Shown piece after piece: positions 7,255 to 14,648 of a stretch of DNA of 29,354 nt; within the stretch, counting starts at the first letter, position 1, and each line of letters opens with the position of its first letter. The notes beneath the pieces were generated by a model, which worked only from the letters and a program-made list of their open reading frames with translations, had not been told where the DNA came from and did not search any database. A program made the position numbers and the translations under genes. The stretch comes from a virus. The stretch spans positions 1 through 29,354 of the IMG/VR virus record IMGVR_UViG_3300044998_001099; one strand, written 5' to 3'.

Positions 7255-7670
7255 TGCCGGGAGGAAGATATCAAGCCAAGCATTGCGAAACATCCCGCTG
7301 CGAAATCCGAGAGACGGTTGGCGTTATCGTTAGCTGTGCGGTTTCATCGACTATGGGAAAATCAAAATCGCCTTGACGATGTAGGCCGCCACCGATTTGA
7401 GCCATGGGACGTGAATGACAAGGACGCGTTGAAGGCCTCGATGTGCGCTACCCTTTGGTCGCGCCGTTGCTCGCAGCTGCGGCGCACCCCACACTGGGCG
7501 CGGAGATTAGTTGCTACAATCTGACGAAGGGCTGAGGCGAGCGACCTAGAAACTGCTGCGGCTATTGGAGCTGGAGGGGACGACATGAGGCCGATGAACT
7601 CCTGCGGCCTCTCCGTCCCGATCAGGAAAGGCCAAATGTGGAGCTATGGTGCCTCGACACCCGCGTGATG
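7255..7670. other. Gene-poor junction between the R-M locus and the prophage
   Basis: No convincing gene was found. A minus-strand frame (7586-7362) begins with SLASALRQIVATNLRAQCG, faintly like the first helix of an Xre regulator, but the rest has no helix-turn-helix, so it is at best a relic. The region must hold the promoter of the nuclease gene. Because the recombinase cassette starts just to the right, it is also the likeliest place for the left attachment site. Confidence 0.35.
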
Positions 7671-8099
7671 TCATCCGGGCGGGAGGGAAACGGCGCCAGG
7701 GGCCGGATAGGCCCGGGGAAGGCCCATGCGCTGTACGCCCCAGGCCACCTCACTGAGTTCGAGGAGATCATTCAGACCAAGGGCCTGGCTACTTCGCCCA
7801 TCCAGCACCGCCTCCACGACCTCCGGCGCCAGCAGCGTCAGGTTGAGCAGCCGGCCGACGTAGTTGCGATCGACGTCTTCAGCCTTGGCGAGTTCGCGAA
7901 TCGAGCTGTAACGCCCCTCCTCCAGCAGTCGCCACCAGCGGAAGGCGCGCGCCAGCGCCTTGACCAACACCGGGTCGCCGCGCGTTTCCTCCATCCCATC
8001 GCCGCCCACCTGCAGCGGCACCCCATCCGGCCCGATGATCTTCTTCCGCCCGCCGCGGCGGCGAACGGTCATCGGCACCACCACCGTCACGCTCGTCAT
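7671..8099 (-). CDS. KorB/ParB-HTH-like small protein of the recombinase cassette
   Basis: This 142-residue protein contains ALARAFRWWRLLEEGRYSSIRELAKAEDVDRNYVGRLLNLTLLAPEVVEAVLDGR split over residues of the middle third. The IRELAKAEDVDRNYVGRLL part is a helix-turn-helix of the KorB/ParB type. Its ATG overlaps the stop of the serine recombinase by 4 bp (ATGA). It is last in the cassette. Proteins of this kind regularly follow large serine recombinases in alphaproteobacterial phages, and a role in DNA binding during integration or excision is plausible but not established. Confidence 0.7.
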   Translation of the reverse strand: MTSVTVVVPMTVRRRGGRKKIIGPDGVPLQVGGDGMEETRGDPVLVKALARAFRWWRLLEEGRYSSIRELAKAEDVDRNYVGRLLNLTLLAPEVVEAVLDGRSSQALGLNDLLELSEVAWGVQRMGLPRAYPAPGAVSLPPG

Positions 8100-9424
8100 G
8101 CCGCCAGCGCCTCCCGCTTCACGCCCATGTCGCGCGCGAGGCCGACGAGGCCTTCCAGGTTCAGCCTGATCTGCGCACCAGCATCAGTGATGTCGACGCG
8201 CTCGACGAGCAACCGCACAATGCGCTCCTGCTCACCGGGGAACAGCTCGGCCCACAGCGGATCAAGCCGCGTGAGAGCGTCGCGCACATCGTCCTCGGTC
8301 AGATCCGGCACCTCCTCCCGCGCCGCGCGCCAGGTGCCGACGACGATCTCCGGCTCACGGAGGATCGTGCGCACCTGCGCCATCACGATCCCCTCGATCT
8401 CGCCTGCTGGCAGGCGCATGTGCGCCGCGTCGTTGGCCCCGCCCTGCAGCACGGTCTGGCTCACGTAGTAGCGGTAGAGCTTCCCCTTCTTCCGCGTATG
8501 GCTCGGCGACATCGCCCGGCCATCCGGCCCGAACAGCAGACCGCGCAGCAGCGCTGGGTTCTGGTTGCGTGACTGCTGGCCGCGCGTGCGCGGGCTCTGG
8601 GTCAGGATCGCGTGCACCCGATCCCACAGCGCGCGGGGGACGATCGCCTGGTGCTCGCCTGGGTACGAGCGCCCTTTGTGCACCGCCTCACCGAGATACA
8701 CGCGGTTGCCCAGCAGCTTGTACAGCGCGCCCTTGTCGAAGGGACGGCCGGTCTTCGTCAGCAGCCCCTCCTCCCGCAGGATCGGCAGAAGCCGCTTGCC
8801 GGAGCCGATCTCGGCGAAGCCCTCGAACACGCGCCGCACAGTGGCCGCGGCTGGCTCGTCCACCAGCAGCTTGCGGTTCTCGACCCGGTAGCCAAGCGGC
8901 ACCGGGCCGCCCATCCACATCCCCCGCGCGCGCGATGCAGCGATCTTGTCGCGGACGCGCTCGCCGATCACCTCCCGCTCGAACTGCGCGAACGAGAGCA
9001 AGATGTTCAACGTCAGCCGCCCCATGCTGGTCGTCGTGTTGAACGACTGCGTCACCGAGACGAACGTCACCTCGTGCGCGTCGAAGGTCTGCACGAGCTT
9101 GGCGAAGTCCATCAGGGAGCGGCTGAGCCGGTCGATCTTATAGACGACCACGACGTCGACCAGCCCGCCCTCGATGTCGGCGAGAAGGCGCTTCAGCGCG
9201 GGGCGCTCGAGCGTGCCGCCGGAGACGCCGCCGTCGTCGTAGCGGTCCTGCACGAGCACCCAGCCTTCCGACCGCTGCGAGGCGATGTAGGCCTCGCAGG
9301 CCTCGCGCTGTGCATCGAGCGAGTTGAATTCCTTCTCCAACCCCTCGTCGGTGCTCTTGCGGGTGTAGACGGCGCAGCGGAGCTTCCGCAGTTTCGCCGG
9401 CGTAGCGGTGTCGCGGCGGCTCAT
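8096..9424 (-). CDS. Large serine recombinase (phage integrase)
   Basis: The 442-residue protein starts with the resolvase domain. VYTRKSTDEG holds the catalytic serine (about residue 24), followed by YDDGGVSGGTLERPALKRLL, VYKIDRLSRS and FNTTTSMGRLTLNILLSFAQFEREVIGERVRDK, each a standard serine-recombinase block. The Recombinase domain follows (GYRVENRKLLVDEPAAATVRRVF). The usual cysteine zinc ribbon in the C-terminal half is missing its cysteines. It would integrate or excise this prophage. It overlaps its neighbours by 4 bp on both sides (upstream DUF2924, downstream KorB-like), giving one translationally coupled unit. Confidence 0.93.
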   Translation of the reverse strand: MSRRDTATPAKLRKLRCAVYTRKSTDEGLEKEFNSLDAQREACEAYIASQRSEGWVLVQDRYDDGGVSGGTLERPALKRLLADIEGGLVDVVVVYKIDRLSRSLMDFAKLVQTFDAHEVTFVSVTQSFNTTTSMGRLTLNILLSFAQFEREVIGERVRDKIAASRARGMWMGGPVPLGYRVENRKLLVDEPAAATVRRVFEGFAEIGSGKRLLPILREEGLLTKTGRPFDKGALYKLLGNRVYLGEAVHKGRSYPGEHQAIVPRALWDRVHAILTQSPRTRGQQSRNQNPALLRGLLFGPDGRAMSPSHTRKKGKLYRYYVSQTVLQGGANDAAHMRLPAGEIEGIVMAQVRTILREPEIVVGTWRAAREEVPDLTEDDVRDALTRLDPLWAELFPGEQERIVRLLVERVDITDAGAQIRLNLEGLVGLARDMGVKREALAA

Positions 9425-9918
9425 GGGCCTGGCTTCCGCAGGCCGAAGAACGCCCAGCCGTTCCAGCGTGTGCCGGTGATGGCACGCGCGATCGCCGACA
9501 GCGACTGGTAGGGCCGGCCCTCGAATTCGTAGCCGTCGCGCGTGACGGTGACCGTGTGCGGGACGCCCTGGTACTCACGGATCAGTCGCGTGCCGGCGAC
9601 GGGGCGCTGATGACGACGGACGCGGCGCAGCGTTGCCTTCTTCCCGTCGATGCGCTCGCCCAGCGCCTCGAGGCGTTCCAGCGTCTCGCGCTTCAGCCCG
9701 CCATACGCCAGCTCCTGGATCCGGTAGGCGATCCGGCGCTCCAGGAAGCAGCGGTTATAGGGCGGCGGCTCAGTGGCGAAGAGGCGTCGCCACTCGGCCT
9801 TCAGGTCGCCGATCGCCATGCCTGGCAGCGCCGCCAGCCGCGCCGGCACGTCCGGCTTCGGGATGGTGGAGATGGTGGCGGCGGGTGCTGCCACCGGCTT
9901 GGTCTTGGTGCGGGTCAT
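9421..9918 (-). CDS. DUF2924 protein of the recombinase cassette
   Basis: The start is ATG 9918 with GAGGGAG in front; a longer open frame reaching 10128 is rejected because it overlaps the upstream gene and lacks a site. The 165-residue protein has the DUF2924 pattern: ARLAALPGMAIGDLKAEWRRLF, then NRCFLERRIAYRIQELAYGGL, then GTRLIREYQGVPHTVTV and the C-terminal GRPYQSLSAIARAITGTRWNG and FFGL. The function of the domain is unknown. It very often precedes serine recombinases in alphaproteobacterial prophages, so it may be a directionality or DNA-binding partner (inference). Confidence 0.87.
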   Translation of the reverse strand: MTRTKTKPVAAPAATISTIPKPDVPARLAALPGMAIGDLKAEWRRLFATEPPPYNRCFLERRIAYRIQELAYGGLKRETLERLEALGERIDGKKATLRRVRRHQRPVAGTRLIREYQGVPHTVTVTRDGYEFEGRPYQSLSAIARAITGTRWNGWAFFGLRKPGP

Positions 9919-10115
9919 GCGGTCTCCCTCGTTCTGGGGTTCGCATGACGGCGCTGGGCGGGGACGGAGTGTAGGCGAACCTCTCTCTTCCGGCCGGCTG
10001 CGCGCGCGTTCTCCGCAGCAGCGCGGCTGCGCAGCCGCACGATGCCGCGCGCGAGGATCTCGCAGAGCTCGCGGAGATCGGGCGGGAGGTGGTCGTTCGT
10101 GATCGGCAGGCCCAT
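9915..10115 (-). CDS. Small hypothetical protein heading the recombinase cassette
   Basis: This 66-residue protein begins MGLPITNDHLPPDLRELCE and continues ILARGIVRLRSR, an acidic helix followed by a very basic arginine-rich tail. GAGGGA lies before ATG 10115, and the stop overlaps the DUF2924 start by 4 bp. Short ORFs with this LPPDLRELCEILARG opening are familiar in front of DUF2924 genes, but no function is known. Confidence 0.65.
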   Translation of the reverse strand: MGLPITNDHLPPDLRELCEILARGIVRLRSRAAAENARAAGRKREVRLHSVPAQRRHANPRTRETA

Positions 10116-10192
10116 CGTGATCCCTCACGCGCTGTCCTGCTTGTCATGTACGGATCCAGCCCCCTCGCGTTCTCATGCATCGTGTGGCGACG

Positions 10193-10876
10193 CTACGCTG
10201 CCTTCTGCGCTCCCTCCGGACCGAACCTGTCCCAGATGTCGCGGAGGCGCCGCTTCATCGTGCTCTCATCGGGCACCTTGCCCCCCTTCTTGGCGAACCA
10301 CGCCTGCACGTGCCGGATGAGGGCACCGAAAGATTCCGGCACGCCCTCGAAGTAGATCCGCGCAAAGGCCTCGAGGCGCGCGGCCTCCCAATCGTAGTGT
10401 GGCAGAGAACCGCGCACGCCGCCCTTCGCGAGAGGCGTGATCTCGTCCAACGACTCCTCCAACAGCGCGTAGCGCCTCAGTTCTTCATGACGCACCCCGA
10501 CATCCGCCCTGGTGACTTCCAATCCACGATCCTCCTCGCCACGGTTGATGATCCGTCGGTAGCAGCCCTCTTCCGCAGCAAGCCAGAAGATCGTCTGCGT
10601 TCCGACACGAAGCACATACCAGGCGTCCTCGGGACGAAGATCCACCAGACCGCGAACGTAATCCTGCGCGCCCGGAACGCAGTGGGAACCGCTATCCGGG
10701 ACGATCTCGTAGTGGCCGTGCTCAACCGGCAGGCCAGGCACCGCGGTGCAGAGCGTGATTTTTCCTTCCGAGACGAGAATGGTCATGTCCAAGAGCGACA
10801 GCCCGAGCCGCTCGCACACTTCGTCGATGTGATAGAAGACCTTCTTCTTCATCGCTTTCCCCAACGCATCCTCCAT
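10193..10876 (-). CDS. Hypothetical protein, last gene of the lysogeny-type operon
   Basis: This 227-residue protein of no family known to me starts at ATG 10876, which overlaps the xre stop (TGATG); an alternative ATG is nine codons in (KKKVFYHIDEVCERLG). The N-terminus HIDEVCERLGLSLLDMTILVSEG resembles a helix-turn-helix or adaptor segment. The C-terminus (FGALIRHVQAWFAKKGGKVPDESTMKRRLRDIWDRFG) is another predicted helical, possibly DNA-binding, segment that phage proteins in this position often share. A regulatory role is inferred from position only. Confidence 0.65.
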   Translation of the reverse strand: MEDALGKAMKKKVFYHIDEVCERLGLSLLDMTILVSEGKITLCTAVPGLPVEHGHYEIVPDSGSHCVPGAQDYVRGLVDLRPEDAWYVLRVGTQTIFWLAAEEGCYRRIINRGEEDRGLEVTRADVGVRHEELRRYALLEESLDEITPLAKGGVRGSLPHYDWEAARLEAFARIYFEGVPESFGALIRHVQAWFAKKGGKVPDESTMKRRLRDIWDRFGPEGAQKAA

Positions 10877-11157
10877 CAGCCGGCGCGAAGCGTGCGCATG
10901 CGGCGGTAGGCCAGCACGACGCGGCCCATGTCGTTGCGCATGTCTGGTGGCAGGCGCTGCGCCTCGACGAACAGCGCATCGAGCGGGATGCCGAGCACCG
11001 CCGCGGCACGCTGGACCACGTCATCGCTCGGTGGCTTGTCGAGATTGCGCTCGATCCGCGACCAGTAGCCGGGGGAGATCCCGAGCCGCTCGGCGAGATC
11101 GTTCAGCCCGATCCCAAGCTCGGTGCGTCGGGCCCGCACCACATCCCCGAATGCCAT
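10876..11157 (-). CDS. Xre-family transcriptional regulator (phage repressor-like)
   Basis: The 93-residue protein from ATG 11157 is almost entirely a helix-turn-helix of the Cro/CI type: FGDVVRARRTELGIGLNDLAERLGISPGYWSRIERN, then PPSDDVVQRAAAVLGIPLDALF. It overlaps the upstream ImmA-like gene by one base (TGATG) and the downstream gene in the same way, giving a coupled three-gene operon. Pairing of an Xre repressor with an ImmA/IrrE peptidase is the well-known control pair of ICEBs1 and many phages. Its likely targets are the repeats at 11977-12073. Confidence 0.88.
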   Translation of the reverse strand: MAFGDVVRARRTELGIGLNDLAERLGISPGYWSRIERNLDKPPSDDVVQRAAAVLGIPLDALFVEAQRLPPDMRNDMGRVVLAYRRMRTLRAG

Positions 11158-11933
11158 CACACCCCTCCTTCCACCAGGCCGTAGCGCGCGAGGCGTACGG
11201 CAATGAACCTCTCTGAAACCCCGAACTCGACGGCGAGCGCGGCGAGCACGCCCGCAACGGCGTCGGGGCAATTACCGCCAGCGATGATCGGGCTGCCGGG
11301 CCTGCCCTGATGCGGCGCGCGGCAGAGGCGCAGCCGCTCGCTGCGCGCATGCGCCAGCAGCCGCGTGTGCAGCGGGACAGCGGGCACCAGCAGCGATCCC
11401 ATGAACTCGTTGGCCCGCGCCTCGGCGCCACGGCCGAGGCAGTGAAGCGCGCGCGGTGAGCTCGCGACCGCGTGGTAGCGCTGCTCGCCGCGCGCGAGCG
11501 CGGCGGGCACGTCGAACAGGAGATGCGCCAGCTCGTGTGCTGCCGTGCTCAGCGCGAGGTCGGGTCGATGCGCGGTCATCGGCCCGTTGACGGCGATGTA
11601 GGCCCAGCCCGGCTCATCGGCGTCGATGTCGCAGAGACCGAGGACGGTGTTGCCGTCCTCGTCCACCAGGGCGCGGCCGAGCTCCCACGAGACGGAGAGC
11701 CGACGCCCGTTCACCTCGACGCGCCTGCACGCCTCGATCAGCGCCGGCAGGTTCAGTGCCAGGCTGTCAGGGTCGCGCGGCACCTGGCGCCGCACCTGTG
11801 CGGCGACGGCGCGGATGGTCATGGCCGCAGCCTCGACATGCGGGTGCAGCGCCGCTTCCGGGCGGTAGGCGATCGCGATCGGCAAGGACAAAAGTCCCTC
11901 GGTTTGGAGATGATCAGGAAACAGCATGTTCAC
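11157..11933 (-). CDS. ImmA/IrrE-family metallopeptidase
   Basis: The 258-residue protein has the zinc-binding helix STAAHELAHLLFD (HELAH at residues 133-137) and a downstream EARANEFMGSLLVP block with the third ligand glutamate, the classic ImmA/IrrE (peptidase M78) arrangement. Such peptidases inactivate the partner Xre repressor and so induce the mobile element. The start is GTG 11933 or ATG 11927; no strong ribosome site is present. A C-terminal segment (FGVSERFIAVRLARYGLVEGG) is a short helical tail common in the family. It is transcribed divergently from the sigma-factor gene. Confidence 0.85.
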   Translation of the reverse strand: MNMLFPDHLQTEGLLSLPIAIAYRPEAALHPHVEAAAMTIRAVAAQVRRQVPRDPDSLALNLPALIEACRRVEVNGRRLSVSWELGRALVDEDGNTVLGLCDIDADEPGWAYIAVNGPMTAHRPDLALSTAAHELAHLLFDVPAALARGEQRYHAVASSPRALHCLGRGAEARANEFMGSLLVPAVPLHTRLLAHARSERLRLCRAPHQGRPGSPIIAGGNCPDAVAGVLAALAVEFGVSERFIAVRLARYGLVEGGV

Positions 11934-11976
11934 TCTATGTTCTCAGGCGGGATGATGTCCAGAGCCTGCGCCCAGT

Positions 11977-12073
11977 GGGGGTGCGATGATCCCGGATTTC
12001 GACACCCCACCCCCTGCCAGCGCGCGCTAAATCCCTGCACATCGTTGATATACCTGGGGGTGCGGAAATCCCG
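11977..12073. promoter_or_regulatory. Repeated GGGGTG...ATCC motif in the divergent control region
   Basis: Two direct copies of GGGGGTGCGNNNATCCCG lie at 11977-11994 and 12056-12073. An inverted copy, GGATTTCGACACCCC, runs from 11994 to 12008 and reads GGGGTGTCGAAATCC on the other strand, matching the 12057 copy at 13 of 15 positions. All lie between the divergent peptidase/repressor and sigma-factor genes. This is the expected place for repressor operators; Xre binding is inferred. Confidence 0.55.
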
Positions 12074-12175
12074 AGAGGCTTTCAGCGCACCTTTCCGCAC
12101 CCTTCCGCCCTAGCCGCACCTCCCGGCCCCGCGCTGATCTCAGCGCATCGCAGCCGATCAAGCCGGAGGTCTCAG

Positions 12176-12763
12176 ATGGTGATCGAAAAACAGGGTTCCC
12201 GCATCGAGCAGGCGCTCGCGTGGGATCAAAGTCAGCTGCGCGTGGCGCTCGACAGCGCCCGCGCTTTGGCCGGCCGCTTCGCCCGGCAGCGTCGTCTGTC
12301 GCGGGCGGATCGCGACGATCTCGTCCAGGACATCCTTCTCGCCCTCGTCGAGGCGACCCCACGTTTCGATGCCACGCGGGGCTCGTGGGCGACGTTCGTC
12401 GCGGTGCTGGCGCGCCGCGCCATCATCGACCGGGCGCGGCAGCCGAGCACCCCGCCGCATGTGAGTCTCGACGCGGACGATGGCCGCGACGCGCGACGCA
12501 GCTTGTGCGCCGACGAGACGGATCGGGACGCGCGGCTCACTCTCCTGGGCGCGGCAGCTGACCTGCCGGACGGACCGCACGCGCTGCTGTGCGAGATCCT
12601 GGCGCACGGCGACGTGGTGGATGCGCGCGAGGCGCATGCGGCGTCAGCAGCGAGCTTCTATCGCGACCTGCAGGACCTTCGCTTCTGGCTGCGCGCGTTT
12701 GGCGCACACCGGCCGCGCACGGCCTGCGTTGTGCGATCGAAACGGCCATCGCGGAGCGCCTGA
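12176..12763 (+). CDS. Phage-encoded sigma-70 family (ECF-like) factor
   Basis: This 195-residue protein has GGAGG six bases before the ATG. Residues about 30-85 hold a sigma region 2: LAGRFARQRRLSRADRDDLVQDILLALVEATPRFD, then TRGSWATFVAVLARRAIIDRAR, with the DDLVQDI core used in polymerase binding and the aromatic WATFV in -10 recognition. The C-terminus (LPDGPHALLCEILAHGD and SAASFYRDLQDLRFWL) could be a diverged region 4 helix-turn-helix. It heads the rightward operon, so it may direct host polymerase to phage promoters. Confidence 0.8.
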   Translation: MVIEKQGSRIEQALAWDQSQLRVALDSARALAGRFARQRRLSRADRDDLVQDILLALVEATPRFDATRGSWATFVAVLARRAIIDRARQPSTPPHVSLDADDGRDARRSLCADETDRDARLTLLGAAADLPDGPHALLCEILAHGDVVDAREAHAASAASFYRDLQDLRFWLRAFGAHRPRTACVVRSKRPSRSA

Positions 12764-12829
12764 GAATTTTTCCGCGCTGATCCGTAAATGACCCAGTGAG
12801 CCACCACGCGTCGCAGGGAGACCACGACG

Positions 12830-13174
12830 ATGCGCCTCACCTCCTCCGATACCAAGCCTAACGAGATCCAGCTGAGCACGGCCGACCTTGCTGCACTCGT
12901 GCTGAACGAGAACGAGTTGTGCGATCGCTTCGCCGACGCCTCCCCCGGCGACACGCTCGTCTATCACATCGGCCACCTCGCCGCCGATCGCGACCTCGCC
13001 ACTTCCACGCTGCCTACAGCGCAGCGCGTCGATCTCGATCGCCTCGCAAGCCGCGCATCCCGGATGCACGACGAAGGCCTGGTGCATCTCGTGCAGCGCC
13101 GGGTCACACCGGAAAGCGTCGCCTATGTCGCGGTCATCCGACCGCGGCGCACCGCAAGGCGGCGCGCTGCCTAG
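12830..13174 (+). CDS. Hypothetical phage protein
   Basis: The 114-residue protein follows CAGGGAGACC. The sequence FADASPGDTLVYHIGHLAADRDL and RVDLDRLASRASRMHDEGLVHLVQRRV looks like a small winged-helix-type fold with a basic tail (RPRRTARRRAA). I do not recognise a named family. The position in the early operon and the basic tail suggest nucleic-acid binding (inference). Confidence 0.65.
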   Translation: MRLTSSDTKPNEIQLSTADLAALVLNENELCDRFADASPGDTLVYHIGHLAADRDLATSTLPTAQRVDLDRLASRASRMHDEGLVHLVQRRVTPESVAYVAVIRPRRTARRRAA

Positions 13175-13227
13175 CAGCGCCCTCCTCCACGCTTCTCCTC
13201 CCCTCGATCCGAAAGGACCCAGACGTG

Positions 13228-13443
13228 ATGCTGGATGAGATCCTGCACGCCCTCGATCAGCTCAAGACGCGCGGTGACCTCCCACCCCTCCTGCGTCAGC
13301 TGGCGCTGCGCGGCCTCATGGCGGACCTCGCTGATCGTGTGCCCGGCCAGGGCGAGATCCCCTTCGCGGACGAGCCTGCCGCCGACGCGCAGCCAGGCGA
13401 ACCGCTGCTCTGCCTCGCTGTCCTGATCGTCCGGCAGCGGTGA
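13228..13443 (+). CDS. Small hypothetical phage protein
   Basis: This 71-residue protein starts at ATG 13228 behind GAAAGGA. It reads MLDEILHALDQLKTRGDLPP, then LLRQLALRGLMADLADRV, an amphipathic helical protein, followed by an acidic middle. The stop overlaps the open frame of the next nuclease gene. No family was recognised. Confidence 0.55.
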   Translation: MLDEILHALDQLKTRGDLPPLLRQLALRGLMADLADRVPGQGEIPFADEPAADAQPGEPLLCLAVLIVRQR

Positions 13444-13451
13444 GGCCGGCA

Positions 13452-13874
13452 ATGGGCAAGTCCTCCCGCGACAAGGGGCTGCGGCGCGAGCGTGCGCTGG
13501 TGCAGCTCCACACCGCCTGTGGCATCCGCGCCGAGCGCGTGCCGCTGTCAGGGGCATCGCACTACCAGGGCAACGGCGCCGATCTCGACCTGCATGTGCG
13601 CGGCGCGGTGCCGATCAAGGCCGAGGTGAAGGCGCGCGGCGAAGGCAGCGGCTTCAAGACGCTCGAACGCTGGCTCGGCGTGAACGATGCGCTGTTCCTG
13701 TGGCGCGATCGCGCAGCCCCCTTCGTCGTATTGCCGCTGCATGTGTGGCTGGAGATCGCAGGACGCAGCGCGCGCGTCGATCCGGATGCCGATAGCACGC
13801 GGAGCGATCGCCGCAGCGCGATCGAGGATGGTCCGCTGCCCGCTAACGATGCCGTCGCACGGAGTGCCGCGTGA
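13452..13874 (+). CDS. Phage Holliday-junction-resolvase-like PD-(D/E)XK protein
   Basis: From ATG 13452 (an in-frame GTG exists at 13440) the 140-residue protein reads SSRDKGLRRERALVQLHTACG, AERVPLSGASHYQGNGADLDL and VPIKAEVKARGEG. The D of ADLDL and the ExK of AEVKAR form a PD-(D/E)XK active site, and the N-terminal KGxRxERALV helix is typical of phage and archaeal resolvase-like nucleases. It would resolve branched DNA during replication or recombination, in keeping with the annealing and helicase genes downstream. The exact substrate is inferred. Confidence 0.7.
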   Translation: MGKSSRDKGLRRERALVQLHTACGIRAERVPLSGASHYQGNGADLDLHVRGAVPIKAEVKARGEGSGFKTLERWLGVNDALFLWRDRAAPFVVLPLHVWLEIAGRSARVDPDADSTRSDRRSAIEDGPLPANDAVARSAA

Positions 13875-13984
13875 TGCCCGACAGACTTCGCGAAGCATGC
13901 CGTCTCCTGGTCACGGGCGCCCTGGTCGTCGCGGGGTGGCTGGTTCTGCTGCTCGCTGCCGGACTCCTGGAGGTCGCCCCATGA
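13874..13984 (+). CDS. 36-residue single-span membrane peptide
   Basis: ATG 13874 overlaps the stop of the resolvase-like gene (TGATG), and its own stop overlaps the next ATG (ATGA). It reads MPDRLREACRLLVTGALVVA, then a continuing hydrophobic stretch GWLVLLLAAGLLEV and stop, a short charged head with one clear transmembrane helix. Coupling on both sides argues that it is real. Function is unknown; small phage membrane peptides can act in superinfection exclusion or lysis control, but nothing here shows which. Confidence 0.6.
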   Translation: MPDRLREACRLLVTGALVVAGWLVLLLAAGLLEVAP

Positions 13985-14463
13985 GCATCCCGAACCGCAC
14001 CACGCTCGCGCAGCTGCGCGCGATGACGCCGAGCGATGCGGCGCAGCTGCCGCTCGATCACCTGGCGATGCTCGCGGACGACGTCGCGGCACTGAAGGCC
14101 GATGCGAAGCGCCTCGGCGATCTGCTGGGCGACGCGCTGCATGTGCGCTTCGGCGAGGCGGCTGCAACCGCACGACGCACCGACGGCAAGGACACCGGCC
14201 GTGTCCGCCTCGAGCAGGACGGGTTCGAGATCCTCGCCGATCTGCCGAAGAAGGTGGACTGGCACCAGACGAAGCTCGCCGAGGCCGTCGCCACGCTGCG
14301 CAGCTGGGGCGAGGACCCGAACGACTACGTCGCGACCGAGCTGCGCGTGCCCGAGAGCCGCTTCGCTGCCTGGCCGCCACGCATCCGCGCCCTGTTTGAG
14401 CCTGCCCGCACCGTCGCGGCCGGCCGCCCCTCCTACACCCTCCAGCAGAAGGACCCCGCCTGA
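13981..14463 (+). CDS. Hypothetical phage protein of the recombination module
   Basis: The protein has 160 residues. The first half is helical (LAQLRAMTPSDAAQLPLDHLAMLADDVAALKADAKRL), the second reads FEILADLPKKVDWHQTKLAEAVATLRSWGEDPNDYV and VPESRFAAWPPRIRALFEPAR. Proteins with this VDWDQxxL...YV...VPExxYxxWP pattern are common in tailed phages beside annealing proteins, but I know no assigned function. It is coupled to the membrane peptide upstream and to the 61-residue ORF downstream. Confidence 0.68.
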   Translation: MSIPNRTTLAQLRAMTPSDAAQLPLDHLAMLADDVAALKADAKRLGDLLGDALHVRFGEAAATARRTDGKDTGRVRLEQDGFEILADLPKKVDWHQTKLAEAVATLRSWGEDPNDYVATELRVPESRFAAWPPRIRALFEPARTVAAGRPSYTLQQKDPA

Positions 14464-14648
14464 TGGCGCACGAACTCAGGATCCAGGTCGCCATCCCCTT
14501 GCAGGGCGATGCGATCGCCCGCGCCAAGGACGTCGCCGCCTTCGAGCCGACGCTCGACGTCTTCGCCGAGGCGGTGGCGCGCGCTGGCGGGGAGATCAGC
14601 GTCGACGTCATCAAGGCGAAGCCGCGCGCTGCGAAGGAGACGCACTGA
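14463..14648 (+). CDS. Small hypothetical phage protein
   Basis: The 61-residue protein starts on a TGATG overlap with the preceding gene and ends on another with the Sak4-like gene. It reads MAHELRIQVAIPLQGD and FEPTLDVFAEAVARAGGEIS, an alternating beta-helix pattern with a basic end. No family is recognised. The double coupling supports expression with the annealing module. Confidence 0.6.
   Translation: MAHELRIQVAIPLQGDAIARAKDVAAFEPTLDVFAEAVARAGGEISVDVIKAKPRAAKETH

Noticed and set aside
7362-7586. Possible controller (C) protein of the R-M system
   Set aside because: Only a first-helix resemblance (SLASALRQIVATNLRAQ) is present; no helix-turn-helix follows in any frame.
8612-9511. 299-residue open frame on the plus strand
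   Set aside because: It lies antisense to the serine recombinase, whose motifs are unmistakable; it is an effect of high GC at third codon positions.
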